The notes below the pieces were generated by a model. It had not been told where the DNA came from and did not search any database. It worked only from the letters and a program-made list of their open reading frames with translations. Positions 10,947 through 23,872 of a DNA stretch of 64,000 nt are shown here, piece by piece; the stretch's first letter is position 1, and each line of letters begins with the position of its first letter. The stretch lies in NCBI RefSeq assembly GCF_964204645.1, contig NC_134034.1, positions 9,603,414 to 9,667,413 on the forward strand. Reading direction: 5' to 3'. This DNA is from Tubulanus polymorphus (taxonomy: Eukaryota; Nemertea; Palaeonemertea; Tubulaniformes; Tubulanidae). A program made the position numbers and the translations under genes.

Positions 10947-11228
10947 CCCTTTCAGTGCGTCTGCGTGTATGAATCGGTGATAGATTATGCTAGTACACCG
11001 CACTGCGGTGTATTGATTTAATTAGTAATTACTAATTATCTCTCTTGAAAGATGGCAGCACGTGTCAAACATAGTAAAATACAAGTAACTAACGATACAC
11101 CACGCCAGGGTGTAGACGCACTATAGTGCTATTCCCGTTATTCAACACACTAGGGTGGAATTTTTCAGAATTTTCAAATTCTTCAATCTTCAGCACTATA
11201 GGGTATTAATTAGCCAGCACTGAAAGGG
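10947..11228 (+). mobile_element. piggyBac-like MITE, copy 2
   Basis: A 282-bp element with ends CCCTTTCAGTGC and GCACTGAAAGGG, flanked on both sides by TTAA (10943-10946 and 11229-11232). TTAA duplication and CCC at the terminus are hallmarks of piggyBac-type transposition. It contains ACACCGCACTGCGGTGT and no ORF. Confidence 0.85.
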
Positions 11229-11232
11229 TTAA

Positions 11233-11756
11233 GACCCTGAATCCGGGTTACTGCAGGTGGACAGTAGTTCAATTTAAATCAACTATAGGTCAGGTTTATA
11301 CCAGTGACCTAAACTAAAACCAGAACTACATTAAGTCCAGATGCATTTAGTTTTTAGAATCGACGAGATGGACGTGACTCGAGTCCAAACATGATCCTAA
11401 ACTTTAAAACTTGTCTAACGTTGTCGGACTGGCTATATAACTAAGTTGGTTTTAAATCTTAGCCTAAGCTTTGACTGTGCAATTGGCACCTATGGTGAAC
11501 TGAAACTCCAGGTCATGTCAAATTTCACAAACAACATGATCAAGTCCGAGGTCGTTTTGAATAGCTCGACATAAAATTTCACAAAGATCACCATCTGGTC
11601 CGCGGTCTTTTTCACAAAGCTCGACACTAGTATAAATACATTCGCCACATACGCAGTAACCACGTTATCAGGACATATGTTTTAAAATCCGCTGTTTTTC
11701 GAGACGTGTTTTGCGATCAAGTGTTTGTTACAGTCTATTGTGTGAAATGACAGCTG
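11233..11756. other. Non-coding stretch with a decayed family A end
   Basis: At 11473-11487 it has GACTGTGCAATTGGC, the same right-flank motif that follows family A arrays at 36.3 and 44.05 kb, preceded by one eroded family A-like unit. Otherwise nothing recognised. Confidence 0.45.
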
Positions 11757-11942
11757 ACGTCTCTCCCTCTCTCTCCCTCTCTCTCTCTCTCCAACCCTCT
11801 CTCTCCCTCTCCCTCCCTCCCTTTCCCTCACCCTCTCCCTCTCCCCCTCCCTCTCTCTCCCTCCCACCCTCTCTCTCCCTCTCCCTCTCTCTCCCTCCCT
11901 CTCTCTCTCTCTCCCTCTCCCTCTCTCTCTCTCTCTGTGTCG
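11757..11942. repeat. (CT)n/(CCCT)n low-complexity tract
   Basis: Pyrimidine tract of CTCTCC and CCCTCC runs. Ser/Leu/Pro or Glu/Arg/Gly ORFs on either strand are artefacts. Confidence 0.95.
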
Positions 11943-11954
11943 CTGGCTGGTGAT

Positions 11955-12419
11955 TTATTCATTTTTCAAAGTCGTAAATCGATTCAATTCTAATTCCTTA
12001 CAAAGAAACTCATCAACATCGCTACTCAATCGCGCCGTACACCGCGCATACATTCGCGTAGCCGGCCGATTTCTACGGCTTCGTACAGCGGCGAAATACG
12101 TGTAGTCAAATCTTAAAACCTCATCCGGAAAAGCACCGGAAAGGATTGCTTCCGAAGGCCGTGATTTCAATACGCCCGGGAGCCTGCCCTTTATCTAAAA
12201 CCAAAACGTAGCCTAAGTTTCGACGAAGGAAGAAACAAAGAAATAAGGAGACTCGGCTCTGGGTCGAGTCGCATGGTCCAAGTAAGAGATATCAGTACGC
12301 AGACGCCGTTCGGTAAATCCATTGTTGCGACTAGCGATATGCTGATGGAAGAATCCCATTGATAAAAGCAGCGGCTATTATCATGTTTGTCAGGAATGAA
12401 TACATCGGAATAAATACAG
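11955..12419. other. Non-coding stretch, no feature recognised
   Basis: A 71-codon minus ORF (11955-12170) has no recognisable domain. Confidence 0.45.
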
Positions 12420-12576
<157 letters not shown>

Positions 12577-13136
12577 CGGCGGCAAATGAACAGTATTAGG
12601 ACGGTCATGTATAAATATACATTAGGCTAGGCTATCGATCCACCACAACTAGCTATACCTCTCCATTATAATCGCAATCTCAATTTCCTTCGATCGCAAT
12701 CGATAGAATTATAATTGAATTTATTTGTTCTCTGCCCGCTGCACGCCGCCTGGGGATCCACTCAAATATTATATACATCATAAATCTAACACAAGGAAAA
12801 TAGACATTTTAAGAAACATCACGTGCAATCTGAAGCCCGGACCCACGGGACCACCATTTGATACTTAATCGTATTTCTTCCAATTTTCACCCTCCTGGTG
12901 TACGCTGTTTTTTTCCACGTATTGATAAGAGTATCTGAAGAGTCGGTCACACGGTTCAGACCCCGAAGTCAGCCGATAACCCACTCTCTAAGCTGTAGAC
13001 AAATACACTAATCTTATCGGCTATAATCAAATATAAGCGAGTAAATACAATATACATGAACAAACATTGCTTCGAAAATAATGAGGTTTTTTCGAGTTCT
13101 GATAACCTACTGGTAGATAGAACACTGCTATTACAC
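12577..13136. other. Non-coding stretch, no feature recognised
   Basis: Intronic sequence without ORFs or clear repeats. Confidence 0.5.
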
Positions 13137-13495
13137 TAACACACCTAAGCCTAGTTGTGTCGGTTTGACTCGGAATCCAGTTCCACAGTTTTGTGGGTTT
13201 TTATTTGTCTCTGGATCCATTTCAAACATTCGTGTAGGTTTAATTTGACTAAGGACCCGGTTCCATAGTTGTGCGGGTTTGATTAGACTCAGAATCCGGT
13301 TCCACATTAGCCTAGGTTTAAACTGACTCTGGACCCAGTTCCACAGTTTTGTGGGTTTGATGAGACGCTGGATCCAGTTCAACGAGTTTAATTTCACTTA
13401 AGACCTAGCTCCTGAGGCGAGTTTAATTTTACGTCAGACCCCTGAACTCTTCTAGGAGCGTAATTTGACTCAAGACCCAGCTCCTATGGGGTTGA
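13137..13495 (-). repeat. Family B minisatellite, inverted
   Basis: About seven to eight diverged 39-bp units in minus orientation, with GTTCCACAGTTTTGTGGGTT and GACTCNGGACCCAGTTCCA-type text. The 88-codon minus ORF is a repeat product. Confidence 0.85.
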
Positions 13496-14328
13496 ATACT
13501 CGATAACCAGTTCTGCTTTTGTATGCATTCAAAATTCAACTTGGTCAACTTGGTCAGTCACTTTGAAATGGATGTCAGTCACTTTGAAATGTATACGAAA
13601 ATGGCCGAAACGAACTATAGGAGCAAGAGCTGATGACTTCATTGCCCTGATGAAATCCAATCCAACGCTTAAAATACAATCGCGCAAATCTTAAAAAACA
13701 AAACAATAGGCGCTTTCAACAACAACTGCAAAAAAAACCTGGAACTTAATCGGCGGCGTTTATCGTTATCATAAAACCGGTTCTGCAAGTTTTTTTTTTT
13801 GTCGTCGTTTATGATCTACTTGCGTAGTATACCAGCGCGACTGAGCGCGCATAAAACCTGATTGAATCAGATCGACTAGAAAATAAAACGGCGCAGTTCC
13901 ACGACGTGTTTATTTATAAAACCCCCGATCAAAAGAGAGAATAGGAGAAGAACGAGTTTCTCTCTTTTTTTAAAGAAACTCGCGTGTAAAGAGTCGATTA
14001 TTCTGTGCCAAGTGACATGTGAAATAAATACAGTTTTTTTTATCGCGGGACGGAAAGAAACTTCTTTTATCTAAAAACTACCCACGACCTACGCACACAC
14101 ATGCATGTATATATTATATAGAAAACCTTATCTAAGTAAATGGCAACTGTAATATAGACATTTTAGTACATTGTATGCGGGAAGGGAGGGGAACCGTGTC
14201 AGCAACCCGTTAACAAGGGTATGAGCCTAACTGCTTACATTCAGGTTCAATTTTAGGATAGACTGGTTTCAACCCTTCCGATCCATACAACAATTAGCAA
14301 ATTGGTTTTATGAGATATGATATAAGAT
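13496..14328. other. Non-coding stretch, AT-rich
   Basis: Short poly-T runs and a GTCAGTCACTTTGAAATG doublet at about 13551-13593. No gene seen. Confidence 0.5.
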
Positions 14329-14336
14329 TGGCCTCT

Positions 14337-14708
14337 GCTAATCTGAGTTGGATGGTACAGTAGACTCCGCTCAAGGCAGATCTTTTGACTTGAGAGTGAT
14401 ATCTGAGTTGGATGGTACAGTAGACTCCGCTCAAGTCTGATCTTTTGACTTGAGAGTGATATCTGAGTTGGGTGATACAGTAGACTCCGCTCAAGTCTGA
14501 GCTTTTGACTTGAGAGTGATATCTGAGTTGGATGATACAGTAGACTCCGCTCAAGTCAGATCTTTTGACTTGACAGTGATATCTGAGTTGGATGGTACAG
14601 TAGACTCCGCTCAAGTCGAATCTTTTGACTTGACAGTGATATCTGAGTTGGATGATACAGTAGACTCCACTCAAGTCTGATCTTTTGACTTGATATCTGA
14701 GTTGTATG
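14337..14708 (+). repeat. Family C tandem repeat, 60-bp unit, six copies
   Basis: Near-identical 60-bp units with ATCTGAGTTGGATGGTACAG, TAGACTCCGCTCAAGTC and GATCTTTTGACTTGAGAGTG. Because 60 is a multiple of three and the unit lacks stops on the minus strand, a spurious 141-codon ORF with a 20-residue repeat appears. A second six-copy array is at 52.63 kb. Confidence 0.95.
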
Positions 14709-14897
14709 TTGCAAGTCAAATCTTTACGACAAAGACAAAAATATATCCAAATGGAAAACTACATTTTCCGGGTTCCAAAATATTTTCAAGATAATTGAAC
14801 CTGATTAGTCGACTGGACACTCAAGATTCGAACGACAACGCTGAGATTCAAACTACAGAAGACTTCTTCAACGCGAAAGGTCAATCTACAACGCGAG

Positions 14898-15030
14898 TAC
14901 CACTACAGGCTAGGGGATCAATCTACGATATGGTACTCGGTACGGTATGGTAATGTACCACTGCAGGCTAGGGTAGGGCGAACCGTACGTACACACTACA
15001 GGCTAGGGTAGAGTAGAGGGAACCATTGTC
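14898..15030 (+). repeat. Degenerate short repeats around CTACAGGCTAGGG
   Basis: Three copies of CTRCAGGCTAGGG separated by GGTACGGT-like and GAACC-like spacers. Confidence 0.5.
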
Positions 15031-15374
15031 GCAACATACGTCAACTTACTAAGCATCGATTTTCCTCGCGGTTGAATATTTAATTATCCAATCGAATGCA
15101 CGAACTGACGCCAGAGGAGATACTACTACACGAATGTATGAGTGACATTCCATAACTACTACATATTACTACTATACTTATGACTATATTATGCGTGAGT
15201 CATAAGCGCGCGGTCACAACAATTTTGATGGAAATTATGCCCCCTGCCCCGTCCTACTTCTTCTGCAGACTAAGCGTTTAGATTTGAGGTTTTATCAACA
15301 ATCTAGATGGCACCATTATAGTGACTTTTTATACTAGGGGGGGGGGGGAGTCGAGGTGGTGCTTAGATAAAAGA

Positions 15375-15640
15375 CAAGTTTAACACCATCTTACGCTCTA
15401 TAGCCGATCTTACAACTTAAGACCAGTCTCTCTTTTTGGTTCTATAACCAATCAAACCATCTGAGACCAGTCTCAAGATCGTTTCAGTTCTGTAGCCAAT
15501 CTAACAACTTAGGACTGATCTAAGATGATTTTCGTTTTTATAGCCAATCTAACAACTTAAGACCAGTATAAACTCATTTTAGTTCTATAACCAATCTAAA
15601 AACTTAAAGACCAGTCAAGTTAATGTTAGTTCTATGCACT
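15375..15640 (-). repeat. Family A minisatellite, inverted
   Basis: About five diverged units reading TTCTATAACCAATCTAAC and ACTTAAGACCAGTCT, the reverse complement of the 47-bp unit. A G9-10 run lies just before it, at about 15340. Confidence 0.8.
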
Positions 15641-16204
15641 GGTGAAATTATCAGTCTATATCATGACACCATATTATATTCAACCAATCCATCTGAAAAC
15701 AATATTCATAAATTCCGGATTTTAACATAATCAGAAATATGGATCCAGTTCAACATGAATTAGGCTAATCATCATAGAGAGATATGATGAAAATAGACTG
15801 TCGGCTTTCACCCTCCATACTTTATCTCTTCTTATTATATGACTTAATCGAATAGAATGAAAAAGCCCCAGGGTGAGGTTGGGTTATGAGACACTTTTAG
15901 CTAATATATTAAACACAAGGTCAAATCTCACTGACTGTTTGACACTGTTTTCAATGAAAGGCCTACTTTTATAATCCATCACCTTTATATACCGTTTGTC
16001 AATGTCCAGAGATTCCTATGAATATTCACCCGATAGTTTGCGTTCGTTTTCTAATTTTCGACAGATCCGACCAACTTCAGGACTTAACCGGGTACAATCA
16101 CGTGACCGGGTCAACAGTTATAAGATCACGATAATATCCGAGATCTTTGCTTTTCGCAAAAACGCTTCCGATCTATAGCTCTACCCGAGGAGCGCACCTG
16201 AACC
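15641..16204. other. Non-coding stretch, no feature recognised
   Basis: AT-rich; one 60-codon plus ORF (15996-16178) without recognisable features. Confidence 0.45.
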
Positions 16205-16262
16205 GGACTCTGTCCGGGATACCTGCACTATATAAATGACATTATCATCGAAAATATTCTTT
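16205..16262 (+). repeat. SINE 3'-end fragment
   Basis: Contains GGGATACCTGCACTATATAA followed by ATGACATTATCATC, matching the 3' end of the SINE at 50.3-50.6 kb (GGGATACCTGCACTACATAA). Confidence 0.6.
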
Positions 16263-18035
16263 ATTGAGCGGGTCGTTACTATAAATCTGAAATCATAAGG
16301 ATAAGCTCTCTGGGTAGGGTATAAGTTTGAAAGGATAGTCTTTGGTAGCGTTTAAGCCCAACGCGTCATGATGAGGAAAGAAAATGCGGAAACCCGGACA
16401 CATCGGGAAAATAGATATTCATCTCGGTAAACGTTCTTCCGGAAATCATGACACAACGAAACATGATTCTGTTTTCATGTTTCTTTACTTTAGGGAAAAA
16501 GTGAACTTTCGGTCGTTAGGTGCGGTACACAGGCCGATTTCACTCCCAGAAATATTTCAGTTTTTTGGGGCGCGCACGCGAGGGAAAGCAAAAACGTCAA
16601 TTAAGAGTTATTAGTGAACTAATTATCGATCAACTATCACTAACTCAACCGCGGAACCAGACCCTGCTTGTTTTTTTTTTTTTCGAAAACCAGACCGATA
16701 AAACATAAAAAGTTGAATCCAGACACACCAGTCACCCGAACGACCGACCGACCGTAGCTTACTGTATTTTGATTAATTAATGTACCGCGAATCCATCTCG
16801 CGTTTTACAAGAAATATCTATTTTTATTGAAACTGATTGAGATAGATCGATCGTAGAGAGGGAGAGAGAGTAGAGAGAAAGAGAGAGCGCGTTTTCATAC
16901 TACAGCGCACTACTGTATCACGATTTACAGCCAGAATCTACATATTTAATATCGACTTCAATTAAAACGTTGAAAATTGAATTAATTAATTGCTCAAAAT
17001 CAGATTTCGAATCATTAACCCTTCGATAACCGTTAGCTCGATACCAGAAATATTCTTTCATTTCCTAATAAATACTGGATGATAATCATACTTTTGCGAT
17101 TTTAATTTTTGTCCCGATTTTTGATAAAACTATCATTGACAAAATCTGGCCGGAATCAAACTGCACTTAAGCGTGCTAGTCATAACCAAAGGTGAAATCT
17201 CGATCTCGTTTTTTTCTTCAAAACGATAAATAAAGGACTAAAATGCCTAATCCTATACACAGGTACAAGGTTAAATATACAGTTGACTCGAAATTTTCAA
17301 CTCACTAACTAAGCTTTACCTCGATATCCACAGTTTCCAGAGCTGCAAGGGAAATCTCAAATTGCACCTGTGTTTTGATAGTCTACAGGTATGCGTATGA
17401 ATGAAAACAAAGTCCTCCCCACCCCCGACCCCAACCCCTTCTACTGAAAGCAGGAAAAGGGGAAGACAAAAAATTGCCGTATTTTGTTTCCGCAATCAGC
17501 AAAATAGATCTTCATTCCTAAACAACAAATTAACAGGTACAGAAAATAGTAAAATAGTAGCCGATATTCAGTTAGTTGTAAACATACGCGTAGTAAAGAG
17601 AAGTAAGAATGTAGGTAGGGCCTGTTCATGTCAATCTTATTATACCACAGTACAATAACTAGACAGCTGATTGACATTAAGCAATTCCATTGTACTACAT
17701 TGAAAACACTGCAAAATATTTCAGGGAAAAAAAACTATTTCGTACAATTTGTACTTGAGATAACGAGATAAAAAATTTGTGGTTTTACATGCCCTTCTCC
17801 CCCTCCCCTGAATACAGTCATAGGAGGTATATTACTTCCAACCGGTTTTTTAGTACTATAAGCCAGTAAACTAAGTTTCGAAAAAACTTCCCAATGCCTG
17901 ATATCTGCACAAATCTATATAAGAGCAAACTTTATGAAAGCACAAGGAACTAAATTAGTGGCATTCGGTCATTTAGTAGGGACCGTACACATAGCATCGA
18001 TAATAATAGGAATCATAATTGAGAGTAATAAAATC
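16263..18035. other. Long non-coding stretch
   Basis: AT-rich intronic sequence with a GA tract at about 16855-16888. ORFs of 60-85 codons (16384-16614 plus, 17401-17658 plus, 17441-17677 minus) overlap or lack any coding signature. Confidence 0.5.
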
Positions 18036-18049
18036 ATAATAATAATAAC

Positions 18050-18080
<31 letters not shown>
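18036..18080. repeat. (ATA)n microsatellite
   Basis: Trinucleotide AAT/ATA repeat with minor interruptions. Confidence 0.9.
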
Positions 18081-18529
18081 GTAATATTTCTCTTATTAAC
18101 TCCATAGTCAATCTAACGAAAAAATCAAATCTATTATTAAGTTCAAAATTTACAGAGAAAATAACTAATGGGGCCAATCCTATAAATCAGGGCAGGTCGT
18201 CACCGCCTATCTGAATTGGCCATCGCACCAAATACGAATCAAAAGGACAAATCATAAAGGTCTCCCTTCTTAGTTCTTGCGTGAAAGGTTCATAAAATCG
18301 ATCTTCAGATATAAACGGAATCTACCACGCAGATACTATGTAGCGGAATTCTCTTCTACGCTTTTGACTGACGATTCCTCAAAGATTCATTCGCACTGAA
18401 TCGCCATTGACGAAACAACGATATCATTTGTGTGACGTTTATACATTAGAGATTTTAACACAGCGATGATAACGAAAAAATGATGAAAAAAGTTCGAAAA
18501 AATGCTTCCTCGAGCCGGTAGTATTAGGA

Positions 18530-18872
18530 TATATTCGAAACATTGAATAAGCTTCTAGCTCGATATTCATGATGACTATTGGAATATAGTCATAGTCATA
18601 ACATCAAATAAACTACTAATTAATATTCAAGATGACTATTGGAATATAGTCGAAACGTTGAAAAAACTACTAGTTAAATATTCAAGATGACTATAGGAAT
18701 ATAGTCATAACCTCGAATAAACTACTAATTAATATTCAAGATGACTATTGGAATATAGTCATAACCTCGAATAAACTACTAGTTAATATTCAAGATGACT
18801 ATTGGAATATAGTTATAATGTTGAATAAACTACTTGCTAAATATTCAAGATGACTAATATGAAATAGTCACG
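18530..18872 (+). repeat. Tandem repeat, ~54-bp unit, about six copies
   Basis: Units contain ATTCAAGATGACTATTGGAA, TATAGTCATAACCTC and AATAAACTACTAGTTAA. ATGACTAT and ATAGTCAT form a short internal palindrome. It lies just 3' of the RBMS alternative exon at 19.05 kb. Confidence 0.9.
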
Positions 18873-19051
18873 ACTTGACATGATTTTTTCATTAATATCG
18901 CGAGATTCTCTACACAATATTAACGAAAGAATCACGACGACGATGACCGATTCCCCGAGATTCATTTCGCCGGAAAAATCAATAGTTCGAACCTCCGTAT
19001 ATAATACAACACATTCGTATACACACACACACACATCTCATCATCGCGTAC

Positions 19052-19129
19052 CTGATTTAACTGATTCAACAGTAGAATTCGTTGAATTTCCGGTGACATA
19101 TTCCAATATAATCCGTAATTCTGATCCAT
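19052..19129 (-). CDS. RBMS: RBMS candidate alternative first exon 1 (26 codons)
   Basis: A coding first exon read from ATG 19129 to a GTACGC donor at 19051, ending in phase 0 after CAG. It encodes MDQNYGLYWNMSPEIQRI followed by LLLNQLNQ. The ATG has A at -3 and G at +4, a strong initiation context. Spliced over a 15.8-kb intron to the shared exon at 3236 it reads ...LNQLNQ-TYNPQQ... in frame. The frame is also open upstream: an ATG at 19231 would add 34 residues rich in Ser, Asn, Thr and Ala, so the true start is uncertain. The Tyr/Gln-rich character resembles the N-termini of vertebrate RBMS proteins. The exon assignment rests on frame, phase and donor; no transcript evidence is available. 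Confidence 0.68.
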
Positions 19130-19480
19130 GCTGGCGACGGCTGCTGCTGTTGTTGCGTTGTTCGTAGACGACGACGAAGAGGAAGGGTTTATTATACTAG
19201 TCGTAATAGGCCGCGAAAAATAATCCAGCATACTCCACAGAGAGAAACGCCGTCGTGGTGTGTGTGCGCGCGGAGATAGATAGAGAACGGGGAGAGTTGC
19301 GAACACACTGGTGCAGTGTGAGCTCTTCGTACTAATAATGAATCACTAACCGTGTGTGTGTGTGTGTGTCGAGTATGCAGTGTACCGGAGTCAGCTAGTG
19401 ACATCTGCAGGCCGTTAGACGCACTAATTACGCTTCGCACGACTATTGTTCCCATCAGGCGCTGTGTGTGTGTGTGTACA
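19130..19480 (-). other. Putative 5' leader/promoter region of first exon 1
   Basis: CpG-containing sequence upstream of exon 1 on the minus strand with short (CA)n runs (plus-strand GT) at 19351-19369 and 19461-19478 and a GTC/GCTGCTGTTGTT-type trinucleotide patch at 19139-19180. No TATA box or initiator can be assigned with confidence. Confidence 0.35.
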
Positions 19481-22190
19481 AAGGGTTTAAAGCCCTGGAA
19501 GCTAGGGGATTAAAAGGTGGCCCCAAACACCTATACAATCTCTATGTTTCCGCCAGTGAAGAGAAAGTCTTTTGCAAACATTTCTCTCTCTGAGAGGGAC
19601 GTTCTATAAATGAAATTTCCTTTTATTTCTAACCGGCCGAAGAAAGAGTTTCCAGTTGTGTTGTTGGAATTGATGGCAATTGTTGTTTCATAAATAAAGA
19701 ATCGTTAATATAAGTTTAAACCTGCTGTACATAGCAAATTTAAATGAATGAAAGGGAATTTTATTTTTCAAAATTTACAACATTTCGGGATGTCGATCGA
19801 GACAATGGATCGTCAGAGGTGCGATGAGGATCAGTGGTTTTTGGAAGTGCAGCGACCTAATTTACTGAATGACGTTTTGTTTCTCTGAATATCGATGTTT
19901 TTGTCGAAATTGAAGTAATTTCGCTAGAATTAATTATTAGAACCTGTAAAAAATCGGCAATTGGCCGCGCCGATTGAAAATTGCTTCCAAAGCCCCTGAT
20001 GATCTCTAGTGAGAGAGTACGAAACGTTGAGTTGGTTGATTATAATTTTTGATAAACAAAATCCGCTTTCAATCTTTTAAATTATGTATAAATAGTAGGT
20101 TTATAAACTTATCAATTCTCCACATAGAGTGTTTTCGGCGCTAATCTACCGAACGATCGTTGCTTTCAGCAATTATCCTAACTTAAGATAAAATCGCTAA
20201 TTAGATAGCTTAAGGTTAATGCTCAACTTCACCTTCAGCTCGAAAGAAACTTAAATAAAAAAGTATGGGACACTAAAAAAATCCTATCAATAAACTTAAA
20301 AGATCGAAGGTATTGCCATCCCTATACGATATCAAGATCATTAGACATTCAGGCCACGCCAAAACCCCTATAACACTCAAACGTCACAGTTTGCAAAGCA
20401 ATTTCATCCATCAATTTGCGCCATTGAAAGTAATTACTGGCTGTGCAGGCCAGCATTGTATTCTAGAAAGTTAGTACTACAGCACAAAGACCCAACATGA
20501 GCCAAGTGACTAACAAAGAAACATAATTAGGCCTGGTATTGTTGGCAATGAAATGGCTTAATTACACCACAGGGCAATTAGTGGTCCATGTGCCAGTCAG
20601 CCAGTCCAAACAATAGCCCTCAAACTATGAACATAAATTACCGAATAAACTACAACCCAGCAATTCCAAACAGTGTTTCTAACACACTTTGATGTTGTGT
20701 CATATTGTTGTAAATTATACTGTGAAAATATACAAAGCAGAAAAAAATACAAGCTAGAGTTAACATTGTTGATAGAAAACGTGCACCCAGGTGGCCCAAC
20801 TCTCTGCCAGACCCCCACATTGCATGGGCCCAGAGACCTAAATGCATGTAAGGGAGAATTACAAACCAAACAAACATTTCACAGATGATTAATCAAATAA
20901 ATGTCATTAATATCATTTACGTTTATTTCATAATTAGCGGTCGAAAGATTTAATGCCTCTTAATGAGGAGGGAGGGGTACAAACCCCCTTATCCGGAAAA
21001 ATCATTTTTTAGTCTTTTATTGCGCGTTATTCTGAGCCTAAAGTTCTCACAAGTTTGTCTCGCGTCTAAACTTATACCAATTCAAGATTTCAAGACGAAA
21101 TTCTGATTCATATATTAATGATCAAAAATTGAAATCGATATTCGTATCAAAATTGAAAAAAATTTTACCAAAATTTAAGGAATCTATCAAAATCTAAATG
21201 ATACCGAACTCTTGGAATCAGGCGTTTCGTACTGTCAATATTTCTCTAAGGTCCTGAACTCGTCATGACTGTTATTTCTGAGCCAAAATTGAGGCACTCA
21301 AAAATGTAGCGCCCCGTTTGCATTTCATCAAGCGCATGCATTTCAACTGAAACCCGAACCCTCCAGAACCAGCAATGAACTATGACACGCGATAAATACC
21401 GATTCGAAATAGCGACCAATTTTTTCGAATTTCTTGAATTCCACAACCGCGGCGGCGGCGATATCGGAAAGGAAATAACCCGGTTCATATTTCAAACGCG
21501 CTTTCAATTCGTGTAGAAAAAAAATGCACCGTTCAAATAAAACTGCGGGCGGCAGCTTTACGAAACCTGCATACGCTTGTATGCCCCGGATACTGAGTGA
21601 GTAAAGTGGTCTTTTGTAATTTGTTACAATGATCTCACTCTCTCCCTCTCACTCTCACTCTCATTCTCATTCTCACTCTCTCTCATTCACTCTCTCTCTG
21701 TGCGCTTATAACAGTGTAAATAAAACTGTGCAAATACCAATTGAAATATGACAAAGTCGCTCGCAAAATATGAACCCCTCATATACGAAATATATATATA
21801 CATGTAGAAAATTATGTATCGGTTTTTTTTCTAATTCCGGCGAAGAGGGGTGTATGATATAATGGAAGGGCGCTGCATTGATGGATATTGACCAATTTAC
21901 TTGCTTTCGCCCCCTTTTCAACTAATTATGACCCCTGACTGTCTGTATCAACCCCGTTGACATGTCCATGCTATTATCAACTCTGATTGTAGCTTGCTGC
22001 TCTAGCTGTCCGGCTGACTGTGGCTAGCAGGCCTGTCTGCCTACAATTTAGCTACCTAATTGTTGCTGCGTGGTATAGCTGCCTCGCTGAAGCTACCAGC
22101 CTGCCTGCTCTTTTAGCTGCCTTACTGAAACTGCCTGCCTCCAGGCTGGCAGCCGGCTAGTCAGGCTGCCATAGCTACATTAATGTAGCA
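19481..22190. other. Long non-coding stretch
   Basis: AT-rich intronic sequence. Short overlapping ORFs at 20.6-20.9 kb occur on both strands and have no domain. A CTCACTCTCATT-type microsatellite lies at about 21630-21700, and an eroded lead-in to the 27-bp array at 21990-22190 (CTGCCTGCCT, GCAGGC motifs). Confidence 0.5.
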
Positions 22191-22412
22191 GGCTGCTATA
22201 GCTACATTAATGTAGCAGGCTGCTATAGCTGCCTGATTGTAGCAGGCTGCTATAGCTGCCTGATTGTAGCAAGCCGCTATAGCTGCCTGATTGTAGCAAG
22301 CCGCTATAGCTGCCTGATTGTAGCAAGCCGCTATAGCTGCCTGATTGTAGCAAGCCGCTATAGGTGCCTGATTGTAGCAAGCCGCTATAGCTGCCTGATT
22401 GTAGCAAGCTGC
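22191..22412 (+). repeat. Tandem repeat, 27-bp unit, about eight copies
   Basis: Unit CTATAGCTGCCTGATTG plus TAGCAAGCCG. 27 is a multiple of three, hence the spurious 66-codon minus ORF with a nine-residue Leu-Leu-Gln-Ser-Gly repeat. Confidence 0.95.
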
Positions 22413-22689
22413 CAGCCTATGTTTGTGCGAAGCTGCTGTTCTATTCTCAGTCAGTAATGTTTAACTGATGTTTTCTCGGTAAATTTGATCGACATTGATA
22501 TAATTGAGTGTTGTAATAAATCTTTATTCATTTCTATCGATTATTTCTCTGGCAGTGACTCAATTAAAAACTATTTATGCACGAAAGCAAGAGCTGCCAG
22601 CTATACGCCGCCCGCCACGCTGCTGTGTGGTGAATGAACTCTACTGCACGCACTTGCCACAGCAGAACGGGAAACAGAGATGGATATTC

Positions 22690-23103
22690 AGGGTAGGGGA
22701 ATAGGTGATCGTGAAACTGGGTTCAGAATTGTGGAATTGGGTTCAGACCTACAGTATTGGGTTCAGAACTATTACATTAGGTTCGGAACTACAGTATTAG
22801 GTTCAGAACTATGTTATTGAGGTCAGAAATACGCTATTGGGTTCAGAACTACACTATTGGGTTCAGAACTACAGTATTGGGTTCAGAACTACAGTATTGG
22901 GTTCAGAACTACGCTATTGGGTTCAGAACTACGCTATTGGGTTCAGAACTATGGCATTAGGTTCAGAACTATGGTATTGGGTTCAGACCTACAGTATTGG
23001 GTTCAGAACTACAGTATTGGGTTCAGAACTACGTAATTGGGTTCGGAACTATGGCATTAGGTTCAGAACTACAGTATTATGTTGAGAACTATGGTGTTGG
23101 GTT
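22690..23103 (+). repeat. Tandem repeat, 20-bp unit, about 20 copies
   Basis: Unit GTTCAGAACTACAGTATTGG with point variants. It creates an 82-codon ORF that cycles through a 20-residue pattern. Confidence 0.95.
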
Positions 23104-23870
23104 TTAATGAAATTTTAACTCGATTTTTAGGCTTCTGAATCCGAACAAAACAAACAAATCATCAGATAGAAATTACAGTCCTTTCCTCACTCAGTGTATG
23201 GTATTGATTTCACTGAAAATTGATTTGTATTTATTTCAACTGATGTTCACAGTGAATCCACGGGTGTTTGTTACGCCACCTGGTGTGGGCCGGTATCACG
23301 CTGTTCTTCGGTTAATAATGCTACTCGTAATAAGAAAAAGTGAAAAAATAATTAAATTTTTTTTTCCGTCCGACTTAGTCGAAAGTCCCGCGTTCGCCAT
23401 GTCCGGGCGCGGACTTACATCCACGGTCGAGGTTTACGGTATCATACACAAATCACGCTGGCCGTATAGAACTACAACGGAACCTAACGCAAATTTGTGG
23501 ACTGCGGGCATCAGCGCCACAATGAACGTCAATCTAGTTCTAATAGTCCTCATTAATACAAATTGCGCAAGTTAAATGCGAATTTCTAATCGGCATCAAT
23601 TAGCATATATTCAAATCATCGAGCGAAAGCGATGCAAGAATGCTTCATCGCCGACGGCAACTGTTCGGACGTAATTCAAAATGCGAGATGCAGATTTTTG
23701 TTCGCAGTAACAGATTGCGATATTTATTTTCACCGAGCGAGAGAGAGAGAGTACAAGGCGGGGTGGAGGGGCAGAGGGGCGGGGGGCGGACGGATGAACG
23801 TATGAATATTGATCAGCGATGATGAGTTGTTTTCGAGTGGTTTGTTTTCACTGTGAAACTGAATGAAATT
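23104..23870. other. Non-coding stretch
   Basis: Contains a CGCCACCTGGTGTGGGC element at about 23274 that is shared with 40.39 kb (CGCCACCTGGTGGAATAGC). A 125-codon plus ORF (23198-23575) is open across it, but its composition and lack of domains do not support a gene. A G/GA-rich patch lies at 23737-23797. Confidence 0.45.
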
Positions 23871-23872
23871 TA

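Noticed and set aside
14294-14719. 141-codon minus ORF with a 20-residue repeat
   Set aside because: Product of the 60-bp family C unit; the same happens at 52.7-53.1 kb.
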